64,000 nt of DNA from NCBI GenBank assembly GCA_045560765.1, contig JBJKZD010000009.1:992001-1056000 (forward strand), in the 5' to 3' direction. Under the pieces are notes generated by a model. It did no database searches, had not been told where the DNA came from, and saw nothing but the letters and a program-made list of their open reading frames with translations. How positions within the stretch are numbered: the stretch's first letter is position 1; each line of letters opens with the position of its first letter. A program made the translations under genes and the position numbers. Origin of the DNA: UBA9926 sp913064795 (GTDB taxonomy: Bacteria > Pseudomonadota > Gammaproteobacteria > Pseudomonadales > Azotimanducaceae). Below are positions 51,374 to 60,938 of this stretch, piece after piece.

Positions 51374-54022
51374 TCACGGGAGTAGCTTTTTAAGATTGTT
51401 TGTAGCGGCTTCACTTCCGAGCGCTGCGGCTCTTTCGTACCAGTGAATGGCTTGGTCCAGATCTTTTTCGACACCCTGGCCAAGCTGATAAAGGCGTGCC
51501 AAATTGTTTTGCGCCGCTGGCCGCTCTTGATTGGCTGCCTTCAAGTACCAAGCTGCAGCCACGGCGAGGTCGGTTTCTATGATCTGTCCGGTCTGATACT
51601 GATAGCCCAAGATCTCCTGAGCATCGGCGTTACCAAGTTCACCCGCCTTCTCATACCAATTGATCGCTGATAATTGACGATCAGGATCGCTGCTTGTGAT
51701 CAAGAGGTTGGCCAGATTCAGGATCGCTTGAATGTTATCTTGCTGGGCGGCCTTGGTGTACCACCGCTCGGCTTCGATGGCGTCTTGCTCAACTCGCTCG
51801 CCGGTTTCGTACATGTACCCCAGAGAGAGCTGAGCATCCTGGTTGCCATTAGCGGCTGACAGCAAATAGCGCCTGAGAAATTCGGTGAAATTACGATCTT
51901 CCGTCTTGGAGATCGGCTTCGGCTGAGTAATATCAAGGTTTGAAAGATTCCAATTTTCTTGGCCTGACGGCTCGTTTAACTTTGTTTCGGGTACGGGTTG
52001 TTCGTTGACCAGGCCATCACTGGGCAGGTCCGCGGGCTGATCAGCGTGGCTGACCCCCTTCTCTAGAGGGCGATTAAGCTTCTTCTCGGCATCGGATTGA
52101 GCGCCCGGTAATGGGCTTGTGTTGACAGTTTGATGGTTTGCTCCCTGCTGCTCTGACTGCTCAGGGGTAATACGAGGATCTTTTTCATCGCCCTTGGGCT
52201 TGTTGGAATCTGTCGCTGTGAGCGCTCTTTCTCCCCCGGAGTCGTTTAAGCGTTTCTCTGGGCTTGGCGCTGATGGGGCGTTCAGTAACTCGCGCTCTGT
52301 CGGCATCTCGATCAGTTTAGACTGAGCAGAGACTGCAACGTCTTGTTGCTCGATCGAGTTAGTCTCGGGTGGGCCAGCTGTTTCAATTGTTTGTGATGAT
52401 TGAGCCTCCGATGAAGAAATGGATGCGCCAAGCGTCGCTGCCCTTTTTCGAGGACTCTCGGCTTCAAGATCTGGGAATTGATCGACGGTTGAGCCGGCGT
52501 TTGAGCGTAAGGTTAGCTCGGCATCATTGGGTGTGGGTTGATCTAGGGGCTTAGCAATATTCGCCGGAGGTTCTTCGGTGACGGACTCATTGTCGCCTGA
52601 GGTCTCGAGAAGAGAGTCTAAGGTTTGACTAAAGAGATCGTTGAAGCTCGGAGCTGGGGGCGCCTCTGAACCGAGCGCCTTCGATGCAGCTGGTGGTGCT
52701 GAGTTTGCCCCTGCAAAAATCTTCGTCGTAGGCTGAGTTGGTGCGGGCTCTAGTAAGGACTGGGCGACGTAACCCAGTGTTACGCCTTCTCTTGCAATGG
52801 ATAGCCAGGGTTCAGGCATCGAGGCCACCCCAACCCCAAACACCGTCGCCCCAGCTTTCAAGCGCAGGACACTTTTAGTTTGATTATTCGGTGCCTCTCT
52901 GACCTCTGTGGGCGCTTTAACGATGTACTGTCGCCGGTCAGGAGTCAGCGCGATTTCTGGGCGAAGCCGATCCGCTGAAGAGATGCCGGTCTGAAGTAAA
53001 CTCAGTCTAATTTTTGCAAGATTGGCAAATAACCCATTTGGGTAGGCGCTGATGTAAGCAAGCAGTTCGTCTGGGGAAGCATTACTCTGAATGGACTCCC
53101 AAAAAACAACTTCAGCTTCGCTTGACGGTTGATTCCGAGATCCTGGGGTTTCAGGGAGAATAAAAACAAAATCCCCTCTGTCAAAATCTCGATCCCTGAG
53201 CTTGCCGAAGCGCGGCGTCTGTGCCGCTTCTGTGAGGTTGGTGATTCGATCACCAAGGTACATACCAATCTCGCTGGCCGTGAGGTAACCGTCACCATTA
53301 GCATCAGAATTTTCAGTGCCGGTAATGGCTCGAATGAAAAGCTCTCGAAACTGGCCGTCATCTGAAACCGTTTGATCGGCATCTCCAGAAGTTAGGAATT
53401 GTCGGACCGGCAAAGTGGTCGCTCGCGTTATCGCTGCAGGGGGCATGGCTCTTTGGGCGGTAAAAACTGTACCCGCAAAACAAGAATCAAATACAGCATA
53501 GACATGCTTTGAGACCGACTGACGCATGAAGGTGCCAAAATCTCGCAAAGCCACCGATGAAAACTTGAAGGCTGACCCCGCTTGGATGACTGGCGCATCC
53601 GCGGGAACCAGGTAGCCCTCTCCATCGACAGTAGCACCATGGCCTGCATACCAGACAAAGAGCCGGGCCTCAGGCTGTTCACCTTTGAGTATAAAAAAGC
53701 GTTTGAAGACTTGCGCCAGTTCGGCTGAGGTCAAATTTTCATGGAGATCAACAGTGAAGTTTTTTTTCTCAAGTGCGCTAGCGACTAATCTTGCATCCTT
53801 AACGGCATTACTCAGCCGAGGCCATCCATTGGTATATTCGTCAATCCCAATTACGAGGGCGTAACTTTGCTGATAGAGATCTACGTTTTCAAGGACAGGC
53901 GCGTTGACGGCCTCAGAAGCTCTAATCTGTACGCTGATCCCTCGGGTACCGGCCAAAGCCGTCGCGCTGATCCCAATGATGGTGACCATGGTGCACAGAA
54001 AGATGATAGTTTTTGAAGTCAC
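51374..54022 (-). CDS. Caspase-fold (C14) protease with EF-hand, SH3 domain and Sel1 repeats
   Basis: An 882-residue exported protein. A signal peptide (about 1-25) precedes a caspase p20-like domain (about 50-295) with the His/Cys dyad His128 (FVWYAGHGA) and Cys181 (FDSCFAG). Inside it is a canonical EF-hand loop (residues 240-251: D-x-N-x-D-G-Y-x-T-x-x-E), so calcium control is likely. An SH3-like domain follows (about 375-440), then about 290 residues of Pro/Ser/Glu-rich linker, and at least four Sel1 repeats at the C-terminus (about 740-875). GTG 54022 is the start, 4-5 bases after GGGGGGA. Target unknown. Confidence 0.85.
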   Translation of the reverse strand: MTSKTIIFLCTMVTIIGISATALAGTRGISVQIRASEAVNAPVLENVDLYQQSYALVIGIDEYTNGWPRLSNAVKDARLVASALEKKNFTVDLHENLTSAELAQVFKRFFILKGEQPEARLFVWYAGHGATVDGEGYLVPADAPVIQAGSAFKFSSVALRDFGTFMRQSVSKHVYAVFDSCFAGTVFTAQRAMPPAAITRATTLPVRQFLTSGDADQTVSDDGQFRELFIRAITGTENSDANGDGYLTASEIGMYLGDRITNLTEAAQTPRFGKLRDRDFDRGDFVFILPETPGSRNQPSSEAEVVFWESIQSNASPDELLAYISAYPNGLFANLAKIRLSLLQTGISSADRLRPEIALTPDRRQYIVKAPTEVREAPNNQTKSVLRLKAGATVFGVGVASMPEPWLSIAREGVTLGYVAQSLLEPAPTQPTTKIFAGANSAPPAASKALGSEAPPAPSFNDLFSQTLDSLLETSGDNESVTEEPPANIAKPLDQPTPNDAELTLRSNAGSTVDQFPDLEAESPRKRAATLGASISSSEAQSSQTIETAGPPETNSIEQQDVAVSAQSKLIEMPTERELLNAPSAPSPEKRLNDSGGERALTATDSNKPKGDEKDPRITPEQSEQQGANHQTVNTSPLPGAQSDAEKKLNRPLEKGVSHADQPADLPSDGLVNEQPVPETKLNEPSGQENWNLSNLDITQPKPISKTEDRNFTEFLRRYLLSAANGNQDAQLSLGYMYETGERVEQDAIEAERWYTKAAQQDNIQAILNLANLLITSSDPDRQLSAINWYEKAGELGNADAQEILGYQYQTGQIIETDLAVAAAWYLKAANQERPAAQNNLARLYQLGQGVEKDLDQAIHWYERAAALGSEAATNNLKKLLP

Positions 54023-54246
54023 GGCGTCCCCCCTGGGGAATTCTGCGCAAAAATAGCGCAAGTTGCTAGGGTCTTGTTGCCAGCGGTTTAAGGTTCAGAG
54101 CTTGAAGTTGCCAAGATGATGGTCTCTAGAAGCGCCCTGGGAAGTAATGCTTGAGGCGATTGCACCGTCCCTTTCGTTCGATTTGGGTTCTTGTGACGGA
54201 TGTCTTAAAGTGAAAAAATCAGGCTAACCAATTGCGATAGAACAGC

Positions 54247-55128
54247 ATGACGCACTGGAAACGTAAAACATTGGCGGTGGTATTTTTTTCGGTCGTCGTG
54301 TTGGGATTCATTCAGAATGGAGGAATCTACGTTACCGCCCATAATGGCGTGGTATTTCTTGCCTTTGCATTGCCAACCTTAGTCATGGGTCTTTATTGTC
54401 GCTTTGGGTTGGGAATGAGCTTTGAATTGTTCTGTCGGTATATCCCATTGCCCTTTGGCTTATTACTCTCCGCGTTTTTTATCTCAGTCGGATTGCGTTA
54501 TGAGCATCCTTTTGTTCTGGGGGGGCTCATTGCGGCGCTGGCTGGGGGGTGCCTTGCGGCACTTGGAATCAACGCCAAATTAGACGATATCCAAGTGTTT
54601 GCGCGCCCCAGTCTTTGGGCTGTGCTATTGGTATTGCTCATTGCTCTGTCATTACCCTTGACGATTGTCTTGGTATCCCTCGAGAGTGCACAGCTTCATC
54701 AGTTTTGGGAGCCCCTGAATCTTGCCATTGCGCTCTGTGCTTTTGGGGCCATTTTTTGTGTGTTAGATACGTCGACGTCGATTTTTGAGCGCTCCCAATC
54801 TGCCAGTTTAAATGCGGTATTGCTGCTCACGGGTTTTCTCGTTTATGAATATTTTGTTGGACTTGAACGGCTTGAGTTTGCCGAGTGGACCGCTATTTTA
54901 ACCGCTCAAAATGTGTTGACCCTTGTTTTTGCGTTTACCCTTTATTTTACTGTTGTGTTTGTATCCCTTTGTCATCATCACTTTAGTCAGCTCAATGTTC
55001 GGCATTGGCATTTGGTTGAGACCTTTCTGTTTTTTGTCTTTATGGTGATCGCACCTGAAAGTATCAACGAGATCGATACAGAGCAGATCACACAAGGTCA
55101 GCTTGATCAGATGGCTGACGATCAGTAA
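54247..55128 (+). CDS. Hypothetical integral membrane protein
   Basis: A 293-residue protein with about eight hydrophobic segments, e.g. residues 8-24, 33-52, 66-84, 86-108, 121-142, 155-173, 184-202 and 225-245, and an acidic, soluble C-terminal tail (INEIDTEQITQGQLDQMADDQ). I do not recognise the family. It is divergent from the caspase-like gene with about 225 bp between the starts, so they may share a control region. Confidence 0.7.
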   Translation: MTHWKRKTLAVVFFSVVVLGFIQNGGIYVTAHNGVVFLAFALPTLVMGLYCRFGLGMSFELFCRYIPLPFGLLLSAFFISVGLRYEHPFVLGGLIAALAGGCLAALGINAKLDDIQVFARPSLWAVLLVLLIALSLPLTIVLVSLESAQLHQFWEPLNLAIALCAFGAIFCVLDTSTSIFERSQSASLNAVLLLTGFLVYEYFVGLERLEFAEWTAILTAQNVLTLVFAFTLYFTVVFVSLCHHHFSQLNVRHWHLVETFLFFVFMVIAPESINEIDTEQITQGQLDQMADDQ

Positions 55129-55315
55129 AACTGGGGAATCGTTTTTTACAATCGTTTGTTGATGGTGTCTCAAGCGATTAAAGTAGGCGGCGTTGGATTG
55201 GCCTCCTCACCAGGACCAGTCTTTGAAAGCAATAGTCGGGCGTTGCCGTCCAGGAGCAGGAATTATCTGATGATTCCGTCAGGCGGCGTCCGGTGGTTAT
55301 GGAGTGGGTCGATTA

Positions 55316-55522
55316 ATGTCGAAGAAAATTTATGTACATCTTGAAGAGAGCGAAACGGCAATTTTTCATGCTGCCTCAAGAATCTATGCATCGTATCTCA
55401 TTACGGTCCAAACCACGGAAAGAACCAACCATGATGCGCTCATGCAGCAAGCGATCGAAGCGGCAATTAAGATGGCTAAAATGACCGATGATATGGTGAT
55501 CTCCGATCTCGAGCGCCAATAG
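55316..55522 (+). CDS. Small hypothetical protein of 68 residues
   Basis: A 68-residue acidic, helical-looking protein (MSKKIYVHLEESETAIFHAA to SDLERQ). It has no signal peptide or membrane segment and no known family. ATG 55316 has GGAG about 11 bases upstream, which is slightly far. It lies 187 bp after the membrane protein gene. The regular amphipathic pattern in its second half supports it being a real protein. Confidence 0.5.
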   Translation: MSKKIYVHLEESETAIFHAASRIYASYLITVQTTERTNHDALMQQAIEAAIKMAKMTDDMVISDLERQ

Positions 55523-55746
55523 CTCAGCAATTGGGTCGTTTAATTTTTTAGTGGGCGCGATGCCCTGCTGAGGAACGGATGCGAGGGTTGTTCTGACCGG
55601 ATATCGGATTGAGGCGACGGGTGGGGGTTTAGAAGGTTGAGCACCACTGACCGGCCGTGGGTGCTTGATTGTTATAAAACTCAACGAAACCCGATCGAAT
55701 GCCAAGCCCGCCGGCGTGACCAAGATCTCTGCTCACGATAAGCGTC

Positions 55747-56199
55747 TTAGGGCGCGAGGCTCGATCGGGCTTGAATTCCCCAGCGCTGATTGAGTTTCGT
55801 TACGATATACAGAGATTGGTAGCGACCGATGGACTCATTGCGATCATTGAAACGCTCGAACTCAGTCTCGATATGAACTTTCGTCGGTGAAGACAAGGTC
55901 ACCGTTCTCTTTGTCCAAGCCGAATGATGCCAGCCTGTTTCAATCAGCCGGGGAAAGCGTAGCGCGCTCGCAAAAGATGCTGGGTCGTTATAGACCTTGA
56001 CGGTTTGGCTGGCAAAGCGCACGTGGGGATAATGCAGGGTAGTTGCCCAGGCCTCGGAGTCTTGAGCATTAAAAGCCGTCATGAAACGGTTAAGCACCTC
56101 AAGAGCTGCGGTGTTAGGTTCCTCGCCGCTGACCCAGATCGGACTCACAGCAAGACTAAAAGCGAAGACCAATTGGCTGATTAGTCGAATCATTTGCAT
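55747..56199 (-). CDS. Secreted NTF2-like (SnoaL/DUF4440-type) protein
   Basis: A 150-residue protein with a signal peptide (MQMIRLISQLVFAFSLAVSPIWVSG). The rest has the NTF2-like pattern: LEVLNRFMTAFNAQDSEAWATTLHYPHVRF at the N-terminus and SLYIVTKLNQRWGIQARSS at the last strands. Such cone-shaped domains bind small hydrophobic ligands or act as isomerases; catalytic residues are not evident. Its start is ATG 56199, with AAGG upstream. It is a single gene. Confidence 0.78.
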   Translation of the reverse strand: MQMIRLISQLVFAFSLAVSPIWVSGEEPNTAALEVLNRFMTAFNAQDSEAWATTLHYPHVRFASQTVKVYNDPASFASALRFPRLIETGWHHSAWTKRTVTLSSPTKVHIETEFERFNDRNESIGRYQSLYIVTKLNQRWGIQARSSLAP

Positions 56200-56569
56200 A
56201 GTGTAGACCTTAGTTTGTGATGTGGCTGAAAAATAATTGACGGTGGCTCCCTTCTGCGTCCTGAGAAGCGCGTCTGAGAATGCCTTGGCCGCCTGTTTCC
56301 GGAAATGCCATTTGAAAGCATTGAATGGCCAATCAAGCGCGGACCGTGAATTCAGGAAACCACGACTTCGCGGCCCTCTCGGCTTGTCGCAGAAATCAGT
56401 GTATATCCTAGGCTTTCTAAAGTAGAAATGTTTTTTGGGGACATTTCACAATAGACGGTGGACTCTCTCAACAATATCCGCCAGTCTTACGATGGACGAG
56501 TCAGGGATGTAGAGCGCCTTCGCTCGCGGCGAGCCAGTGAGCGGGCTCTCAATCAAAAGGACAGGGGCA
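56200..56569. other. Intergenic region
   Basis: About 370 bp between the NTF2-like gene and the small basic protein. No confident gene, repeat or terminator is visible. It must hold the NTF2-like promoter. Confidence 0.4.
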
Positions 56570-56755
56570 TTGGAAGAATCAGTCATATCGTTTAAAAAGG
56601 CCAAAGGCCCGCACCTTGAAGCCCGCAAAGGTAAAAAGCTGAAAGAGATGCAAGCAGCTTTTAAGGCTGCGCGAACTGATCAACCGGGGACTTCAAAGCC
56701 GACGGGTGGGAGTAAATCCTCTAGAACCGGCCGGTCATCTAAGAAAAAACGATGA
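56570..56755 (+). CDS. Small very basic protein
   Basis: A 61-residue protein with a short N-terminal segment, KKAKGPHLEARKGKKLKEMQAAFKAAR in the middle, and a Ser/Gly/Lys/Arg-rich tail ending SSKKKR. It is strongly positive, like small nucleic-acid-binding or ribosome-associated proteins, but no family is recognised. The start is TTG 56570 with AGGA 8 bases before it; the frame can be read from GTG 56537. Reality is likely but not certain. Confidence 0.5.
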   Translation: MEESVISFKKAKGPHLEARKGKKLKEMQAAFKAARTDQPGTSKPTGGSKSSRTGRSSKKKR

Positions 56756-56924
56756 AACCAATCCAATTGCTTGAAAGACCGAGTGGCCCGTTGTTTTCTC
56801 TTGGGGCCGCTGTTGCAGGATTGTATCAGCGCTCAACCTCGTTGCCGCTTATTGGGTTGAATGCGTTCCAGGGAGCCCTGACCCGGTCGTCGAGCGAACG
56901 AAAGGATCAGGAGCGCTCCAGGGG

Positions 56925-57488
56925 ATGAAGGCCCAGGCCCTGGAGATGGCTCTAATCGCAGTAGCTTATTTAGTGAGCTATCTGCTTACTTTTTATCTCT
57001 GGATACCGGTACAGAATCTATTTCTGGAGCCAGGACTAGCCCTCGCCAGCTTAATTTTTTTACCCCATGGCGTGAGGGTATTGAGCGTTTTTCTAGTGGG
57101 TGCGCGATCAATCCCACCCCTTTTAATCGTCGGTATTATTGTGCCCTTTTTAATGGGTTACCCAGCCTCTTACCTGGCCGGGGTCGGAGGGGCGTTGTGC
57201 GCCTATTTGGCCTTTAAGATTTTTCTGCTGGCGGGGTATCGGGTTGAGCCTCGTGCCCAGTTGATTTCGCAATGGCGCAGTTTAATGCTGATCGCCTTCG
57301 TCGCGGCAGTCATCAACGGGTTAGCGATTCCAGCCATTTTACTGGCTGAATCTTTCACTGAGGCCGAGGTAACGCCGCTCATCTTGATGTTCGTGATCGG
57401 AGACACCCTAGGTGCCTTTGTATTTTTTGCTTTACTGGCCGCCGGCGGTCGTACTTATCAATGGCTGCATGGTCGTTTGAGCGACTGA
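56925..57488 (+). CDS. Integral membrane protein, MASE1-like in pattern
   Basis: A 187-residue protein with about five hydrophobic helices (near 8-28, 35-58, 63-85, 88-105, 118-140, 150-170). The segment FLEPGLALASLIFLPHGVRVLSVFLVGARSIPPLL is reminiscent of MASE1-type sensory membrane domains, but no output domain is attached. GGAG lies 11 bases before ATG 56925. Function unknown. Confidence 0.72.
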   Translation: MKAQALEMALIAVAYLVSYLLTFYLWIPVQNLFLEPGLALASLIFLPHGVRVLSVFLVGARSIPPLLIVGIIVPFLMGYPASYLAGVGGALCAYLAFKIFLLAGYRVEPRAQLISQWRSLMLIAFVAAVINGLAIPAILLAESFTEAEVTPLILMFVIGDTLGAFVFFALLAAGGRTYQWLHGRLSD

Positions 57489-57628
57489 CAATAGCCTCCG
57501 GGTTGTATCAATTGGGGTCAATTGAATCGTTTTGCCTTGGCGATAGGTAATCGCTGCAGCGCTCCAAGGGTTCTTGCTAGGGCCAGAATGAGCAATATCG
57601 CGCTGTAACTTGAGTCCCGGAGTCGTGA

Positions 57629-58933
57629 TCAGTCGGTGCCTGCGCCGTGATCGAGAACAGCAAGAGATTCATTTGCAGCAGCGCCATAGATACCCTTGGC
57701 CATTAAGGAGGTCTCTATGGCTCGACGCTCTTGATAGACCGCTGCTCTGATCTCGTGAGCGGTGACATCCGTGGGCGCAGCTTGCACCGCGAGCTCGGCA
57801 AGATGGCAAGCGAGACGAGGGTCTTTTGACGCGAGTGCTAATGCACGATCCGCTAAATTTTGAGCGCCGCCTGCAAGTTGGGCCAGCTCGAGGGCAAGGT
57901 CTTTATCAGGCGCCGGTTTCAGATGTGCAGGGTTACCATCGTACCAACCCCCGTACATTCTCCAGATATTACGAATAACAAATTCTGGCTCGTCATAGGT
58001 GGGCCTAAGATAAGGCTTCTCGAGTTCAGCTGGGTCTATTCGAACTTCTTGAATAATGTCATCGAGTTTAGCGCCTTCGTTCATTCTCATCAGCGTCTGA
58101 CTGACCAAATACTCCAAGGCATTCGCAACATCTTCAAGCGCTGTCTTAATGCGCTGTTCTCCAACAATGGGTAGTCCATGGGCCGGCAGCAAGAGTTCGG
58201 CATCTTTTTCAGCCATGGCGCGCATGGCCCTTGCCCACTCAGCGGGATAGCGTTGAACCTTTTGGGGGTTGCCGGCGTTTGGAAAGCACCAGATAAAAAA
58301 GTCACCCGCGCAGATTGCTCGATGCGCTGGTATCCATCCCCAGGTGTGATCGTCGGTCTCGCCTTTGGCATGGTTGAGTTCAACTGACAGGCCTCCGATA
58401 TCTAAAGTCATTTGATGGCTGTAAGTCAGGTCCGGTGCTTTGGTTGCGCTGGGTAAAAATTGATTGTCTCCGCCGACCTCATAGCCCCTTCGTGAAAATT
58501 GTCCAAATTGACGGCGATTGATGATGGCGTTGTAGCCATCGGTGCTCTGATAACGTTCAAATCGCGCTTGAATGTTTTCGTGGCCGACCAAGCGCGGATG
58601 CTGATGCCCTTGTGCTTCTGCACTCGCCATAAATGCGCCGCAACCTCCCACGTGGTCAATGTGTCCATGGGTATAGATCAAAGTGTGAAAGGGTGCTTGT
58701 CGCCAGTCTCGAATTGCAGAGACGACCCGGTCTCCCCCTTGAACGCTTGAAGTATCAAAACCCAATAGGCCGTCATCGGTTTCAAAGACGATGCAGTGGG
58801 AAAATGCTTCGACCACAGCGACTCGCTCGCTGATGGATGAGAGTTGGAAATTAATCCGGTTGATAGGACCCGCTTCATCGGGGCTCAATCGTCCATCGAG
58901 GATATCGGTAGAAAGTTCAAGCAGTTTTGACAT
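57629..58933 (-). CDS. Alkylsulfatase-like metallo-beta-lactamase-fold hydrolase (SdsA type)
   Basis: A 434-residue zinc enzyme. Metal motif THGHIDHVGG, second-site residues in HAKGETDDHTW and AGDFFIW, and HGLPIVG. The C-terminal part (PTYDEPEFVIRNIWRMYGGWYDGNPAHLKPAP and following helices) is the alkylsulfatase dimerisation domain. Family enzymes hydrolyse alkyl sulfates such as SDS. No signal peptide is present, so it is cytoplasmic. GGAG precedes ATG 58933. The next genes leftward in its transcription are not co-directional. Confidence 0.88.
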   Translation of the reverse strand: MSKLLELSTDILDGRLSPDEAGPINRINFQLSSISERVAVVEAFSHCIVFETDDGLLGFDTSSVQGGDRVVSAIRDWRQAPFHTLIYTHGHIDHVGGCGAFMASAEAQGHQHPRLVGHENIQARFERYQSTDGYNAIINRRQFGQFSRRGYEVGGDNQFLPSATKAPDLTYSHQMTLDIGGLSVELNHAKGETDDHTWGWIPAHRAICAGDFFIWCFPNAGNPQKVQRYPAEWARAMRAMAEKDAELLLPAHGLPIVGEQRIKTALEDVANALEYLVSQTLMRMNEGAKLDDIIQEVRIDPAELEKPYLRPTYDEPEFVIRNIWRMYGGWYDGNPAHLKPAPDKDLALELAQLAGGAQNLADRALALASKDPRLACHLAELAVQAAPTDVTAHEIRAAVYQERRAIETSLMAKGIYGAAANESLAVLDHGAGTD

Positions 58934-59041
58934 GAAATACTCCAGAATAGAGAGAGGTTAGGGCGGATGGTGCCGGGCCTCTAGTGGTTTGGCGTGCTCG
59001 TTCGTAAATCAAAGGGTGCGTTCAGAAAATCGGATTAGTCC

Positions 59042-59677
59042 TTAGAGCCGGTTCGTGATGAGCGCTTGCCGGTATCCTGCTCGGGAATGCATGCGCGCGA
59101 GATAATCTTGGTAAGGAACAGATAGATCGATATTGACCGCGAGGGCCCAATCCAAAGTTGTGGTGAAAATGATGTCGAGCTCTGAAAAATGGACTCCCCA
59201 AACAAACTCCCCTAACGTCTCCCCGGGAATTCCCCTCGATAACTGATTGCTGAAATAGTTTCTCGCACTACTGACCGCCTGGGGAGCTTCACCATAGATG
59301 GACGCGAGGTCAGCGTGTCGACGTATGACGTACAAGCTGGTTGCATCCAGTTCCATCAGTATTAGCGACGCGAGTTCATCGTAGTGCGCTTTAGCCTCTG
59401 GCGTTTTTTGCTCCTGGCCGAAGGGAATCAGAGGGAAGGTTCTTCGCAGATATCTGAGAATGGCGAAGCTCTCGGAGTAGTGCCGATCGCCATGGGTTAA
59501 AGCCGGGATTTTTGCCTTCGGGTTAACGGATTGGTACTCCCTAGTTTGGGTTTCGCCTGTTCTAGGGCCGATGGGTTCGATGGCTGCATCTAAGCCGATC
59601 TCGGCGATCATCCAGTGAACTCTGAGGGTTCGACTTGTGCCAGCACCCCAAAGGGTGAGTTCAGGGGGCGGTGACAT
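59042..59677 (-). CDS. Glutathione S-transferase family protein
   Basis: A 211-residue GST. The thioredoxin-like N-terminal domain reads LTLWGAGTSRTLRVHWMIAEIGL, with Ser of the GTSRT loop at the likely catalytic position, NPKAKIPALTHGDRHYSESFAILRYLRR (cis-Pro and SES glutathione-binding segment), followed by the helical C-terminal domain. ATG 59677 overlaps the end of the MFS gene by 17 bp, so the two are in one operon. The frame opens earlier at GTG 59710. Confidence 0.87.
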   Translation of the reverse strand: MSPPPELTLWGAGTSRTLRVHWMIAEIGLDAAIEPIGPRTGETQTREYQSVNPKAKIPALTHGDRHYSESFAILRYLRRTFPLIPFGQEQKTPEAKAHYDELASLILMELDATSLYVIRRHADLASIYGEAPQAVSSARNYFSNQLSRGIPGETLGEFVWGVHFSELDIIFTTTLDWALAVNIDLSVPYQDYLARMHSRAGYRQALITNRL

Positions 59678-60938
59678 GGGCAGGCTCAGGAGTTCGAATG
59701 GCAACACCACACCGATAGTAGTGAAAAATCCCCCAAACGATAACGACCAGCGTGGTCATTAAACCGTATCGCAAACCATCTTCACCGTGTGCTGTTGAAA
59801 AATAATCGCTAAAAAAGCCGACGCTAAAAGGCCCGATCCCCAGTCCTATGATGTTGGTGATGAAAAGGTTAATCGCGGCGGCGACAGAACGCATTTCGAT
59901 CGGTGTTTGGTTTTGGATGAGGGCAAAACCGGGTGCAACGTAGAGCGTACCCAGTGCAGCGGGTATTGCGTAGGCGATAATCGCACCCATGGGTGTCTTG
60001 GCAGTAAAAGCTAGATAGAGCAATGGCAAAACAATGAGGTTCGCCAAAGCGATGATCCAAGGCAGCCAATGCTGCCCAAATCGCCCTGAAAGATGGTCTG
60101 CGAGCCGTCCACCGGCGTAGATGCCGATCGCCCCCCCAACACCAATCAGAAGAGCGAGGTAGGTTCCGACCTCTCCTGTACCCATGTCGTGTATTCGCAC
60201 CAAATAAATGGGTATCCAAATCACTGACGCATAGCCAGTAAAAGAGATTAAGGCGCCTGCAATCACCACATGCCGGAGGGCTCGATTATGCCAGATGAAC
60301 TTGACCACGGCCCAAAACGCAGGAGGGGGATTGATACTTTGGCTCGCTTCCGAAAAACCTCGAGGCGGTTCTTTTATCGTTAAACGGACCAAGATCGCGA
60401 GCAGGATGCCCGGTAAGCCGACCACTACAAAAGCGGTCCGCCAACCAAACCATTCATTGATCCAACCGCCGATTAAAAATCCCAGCAATATTCCCCAGTT
60501 AATACCGGTGCCAAAGATCGCCATTGCGGTGGCTCTTCGCTCGGGAGGATAAAGATCGGCAATCATTGAATGGGAAGGGGGATTGGAGCCAGCCTCACCG
60601 ACTCCAACGCCGATTCTAAAGAGCAGCAATTGCATAAAGTTAGCCGCTGCGCCGCACAGAGCGGTCATAAGACTCCAAAGAAATACCGAAAACGAAATCA
60701 GGTTTCGTCGGTTGTGCCGGTCCGCCCACATGGCCATTGGCATGCCAAGTGTGGCGTAAAAAAGAGCAAACATAATGCCAGTGAGGAGGCCCAACTGGGT
60801 ATCAGAAATTAGCAAAGATTCTTTAATGGGTTGACCTAAAATGCCCATGATTTGGCGGTCGACATGGCTTGAGGTAAAAACCAATACGAGTACGAAAAGT
60901 GTGTATCTTCGTTGCTGGTCTGATATATCAGGATGCAT
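59661..60938 (-). CDS. MFS transporter, Spinster-like
   Basis: A 425-residue inner-membrane transporter with 12 predicted helices. Motif A between helices 2 and 3 reads GMPMAMWADRHNRR; VGVGEAGSNPPSHSMIADLYPPERRATAMAIF and GLPGILLAILV are typical of Spinster-like MFS often found with xenobiotic or aromatic catabolism. It is upstream of and overlapping the GST gene. The substrate is unknown. Confidence 0.92.
   Translation of the reverse strand: MHPDISDQQRRYTLFVLVLVFTSSHVDRQIMGILGQPIKESLLISDTQLGLLTGIMFALFYATLGMPMAMWADRHNRRNLISFSVFLWSLMTALCGAAANFMQLLLFRIGVGVGEAGSNPPSHSMIADLYPPERRATAMAIFGTGINWGILLGFLIGGWINEWFGWRTAFVVVGLPGILLAILVRLTIKEPPRGFSEASQSINPPPAFWAVVKFIWHNRALRHVVIAGALISFTGYASVIWIPIYLVRIHDMGTGEVGTYLALLIGVGGAIGIYAGGRLADHLSGRFGQHWLPWIIALANLIVLPLLYLAFTAKTPMGAIIAYAIPAALGTLYVAPGFALIQNQTPIEMRSVAAAINLFITNIIGLGIGPFSVGFFSDYFSTAHGEDGLRYGLMTTLVVIVWGIFHYYRCGVAIRTPEPAHVTAP

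Noticed and set aside
52000..52600. Pro/Ser/Glu-rich linker of the caspase-like protein as evidence of a frameshift
   Set aside because: The frame stays open through to well-formed Sel1 repeats, so it is a disordered linker rather than an error.
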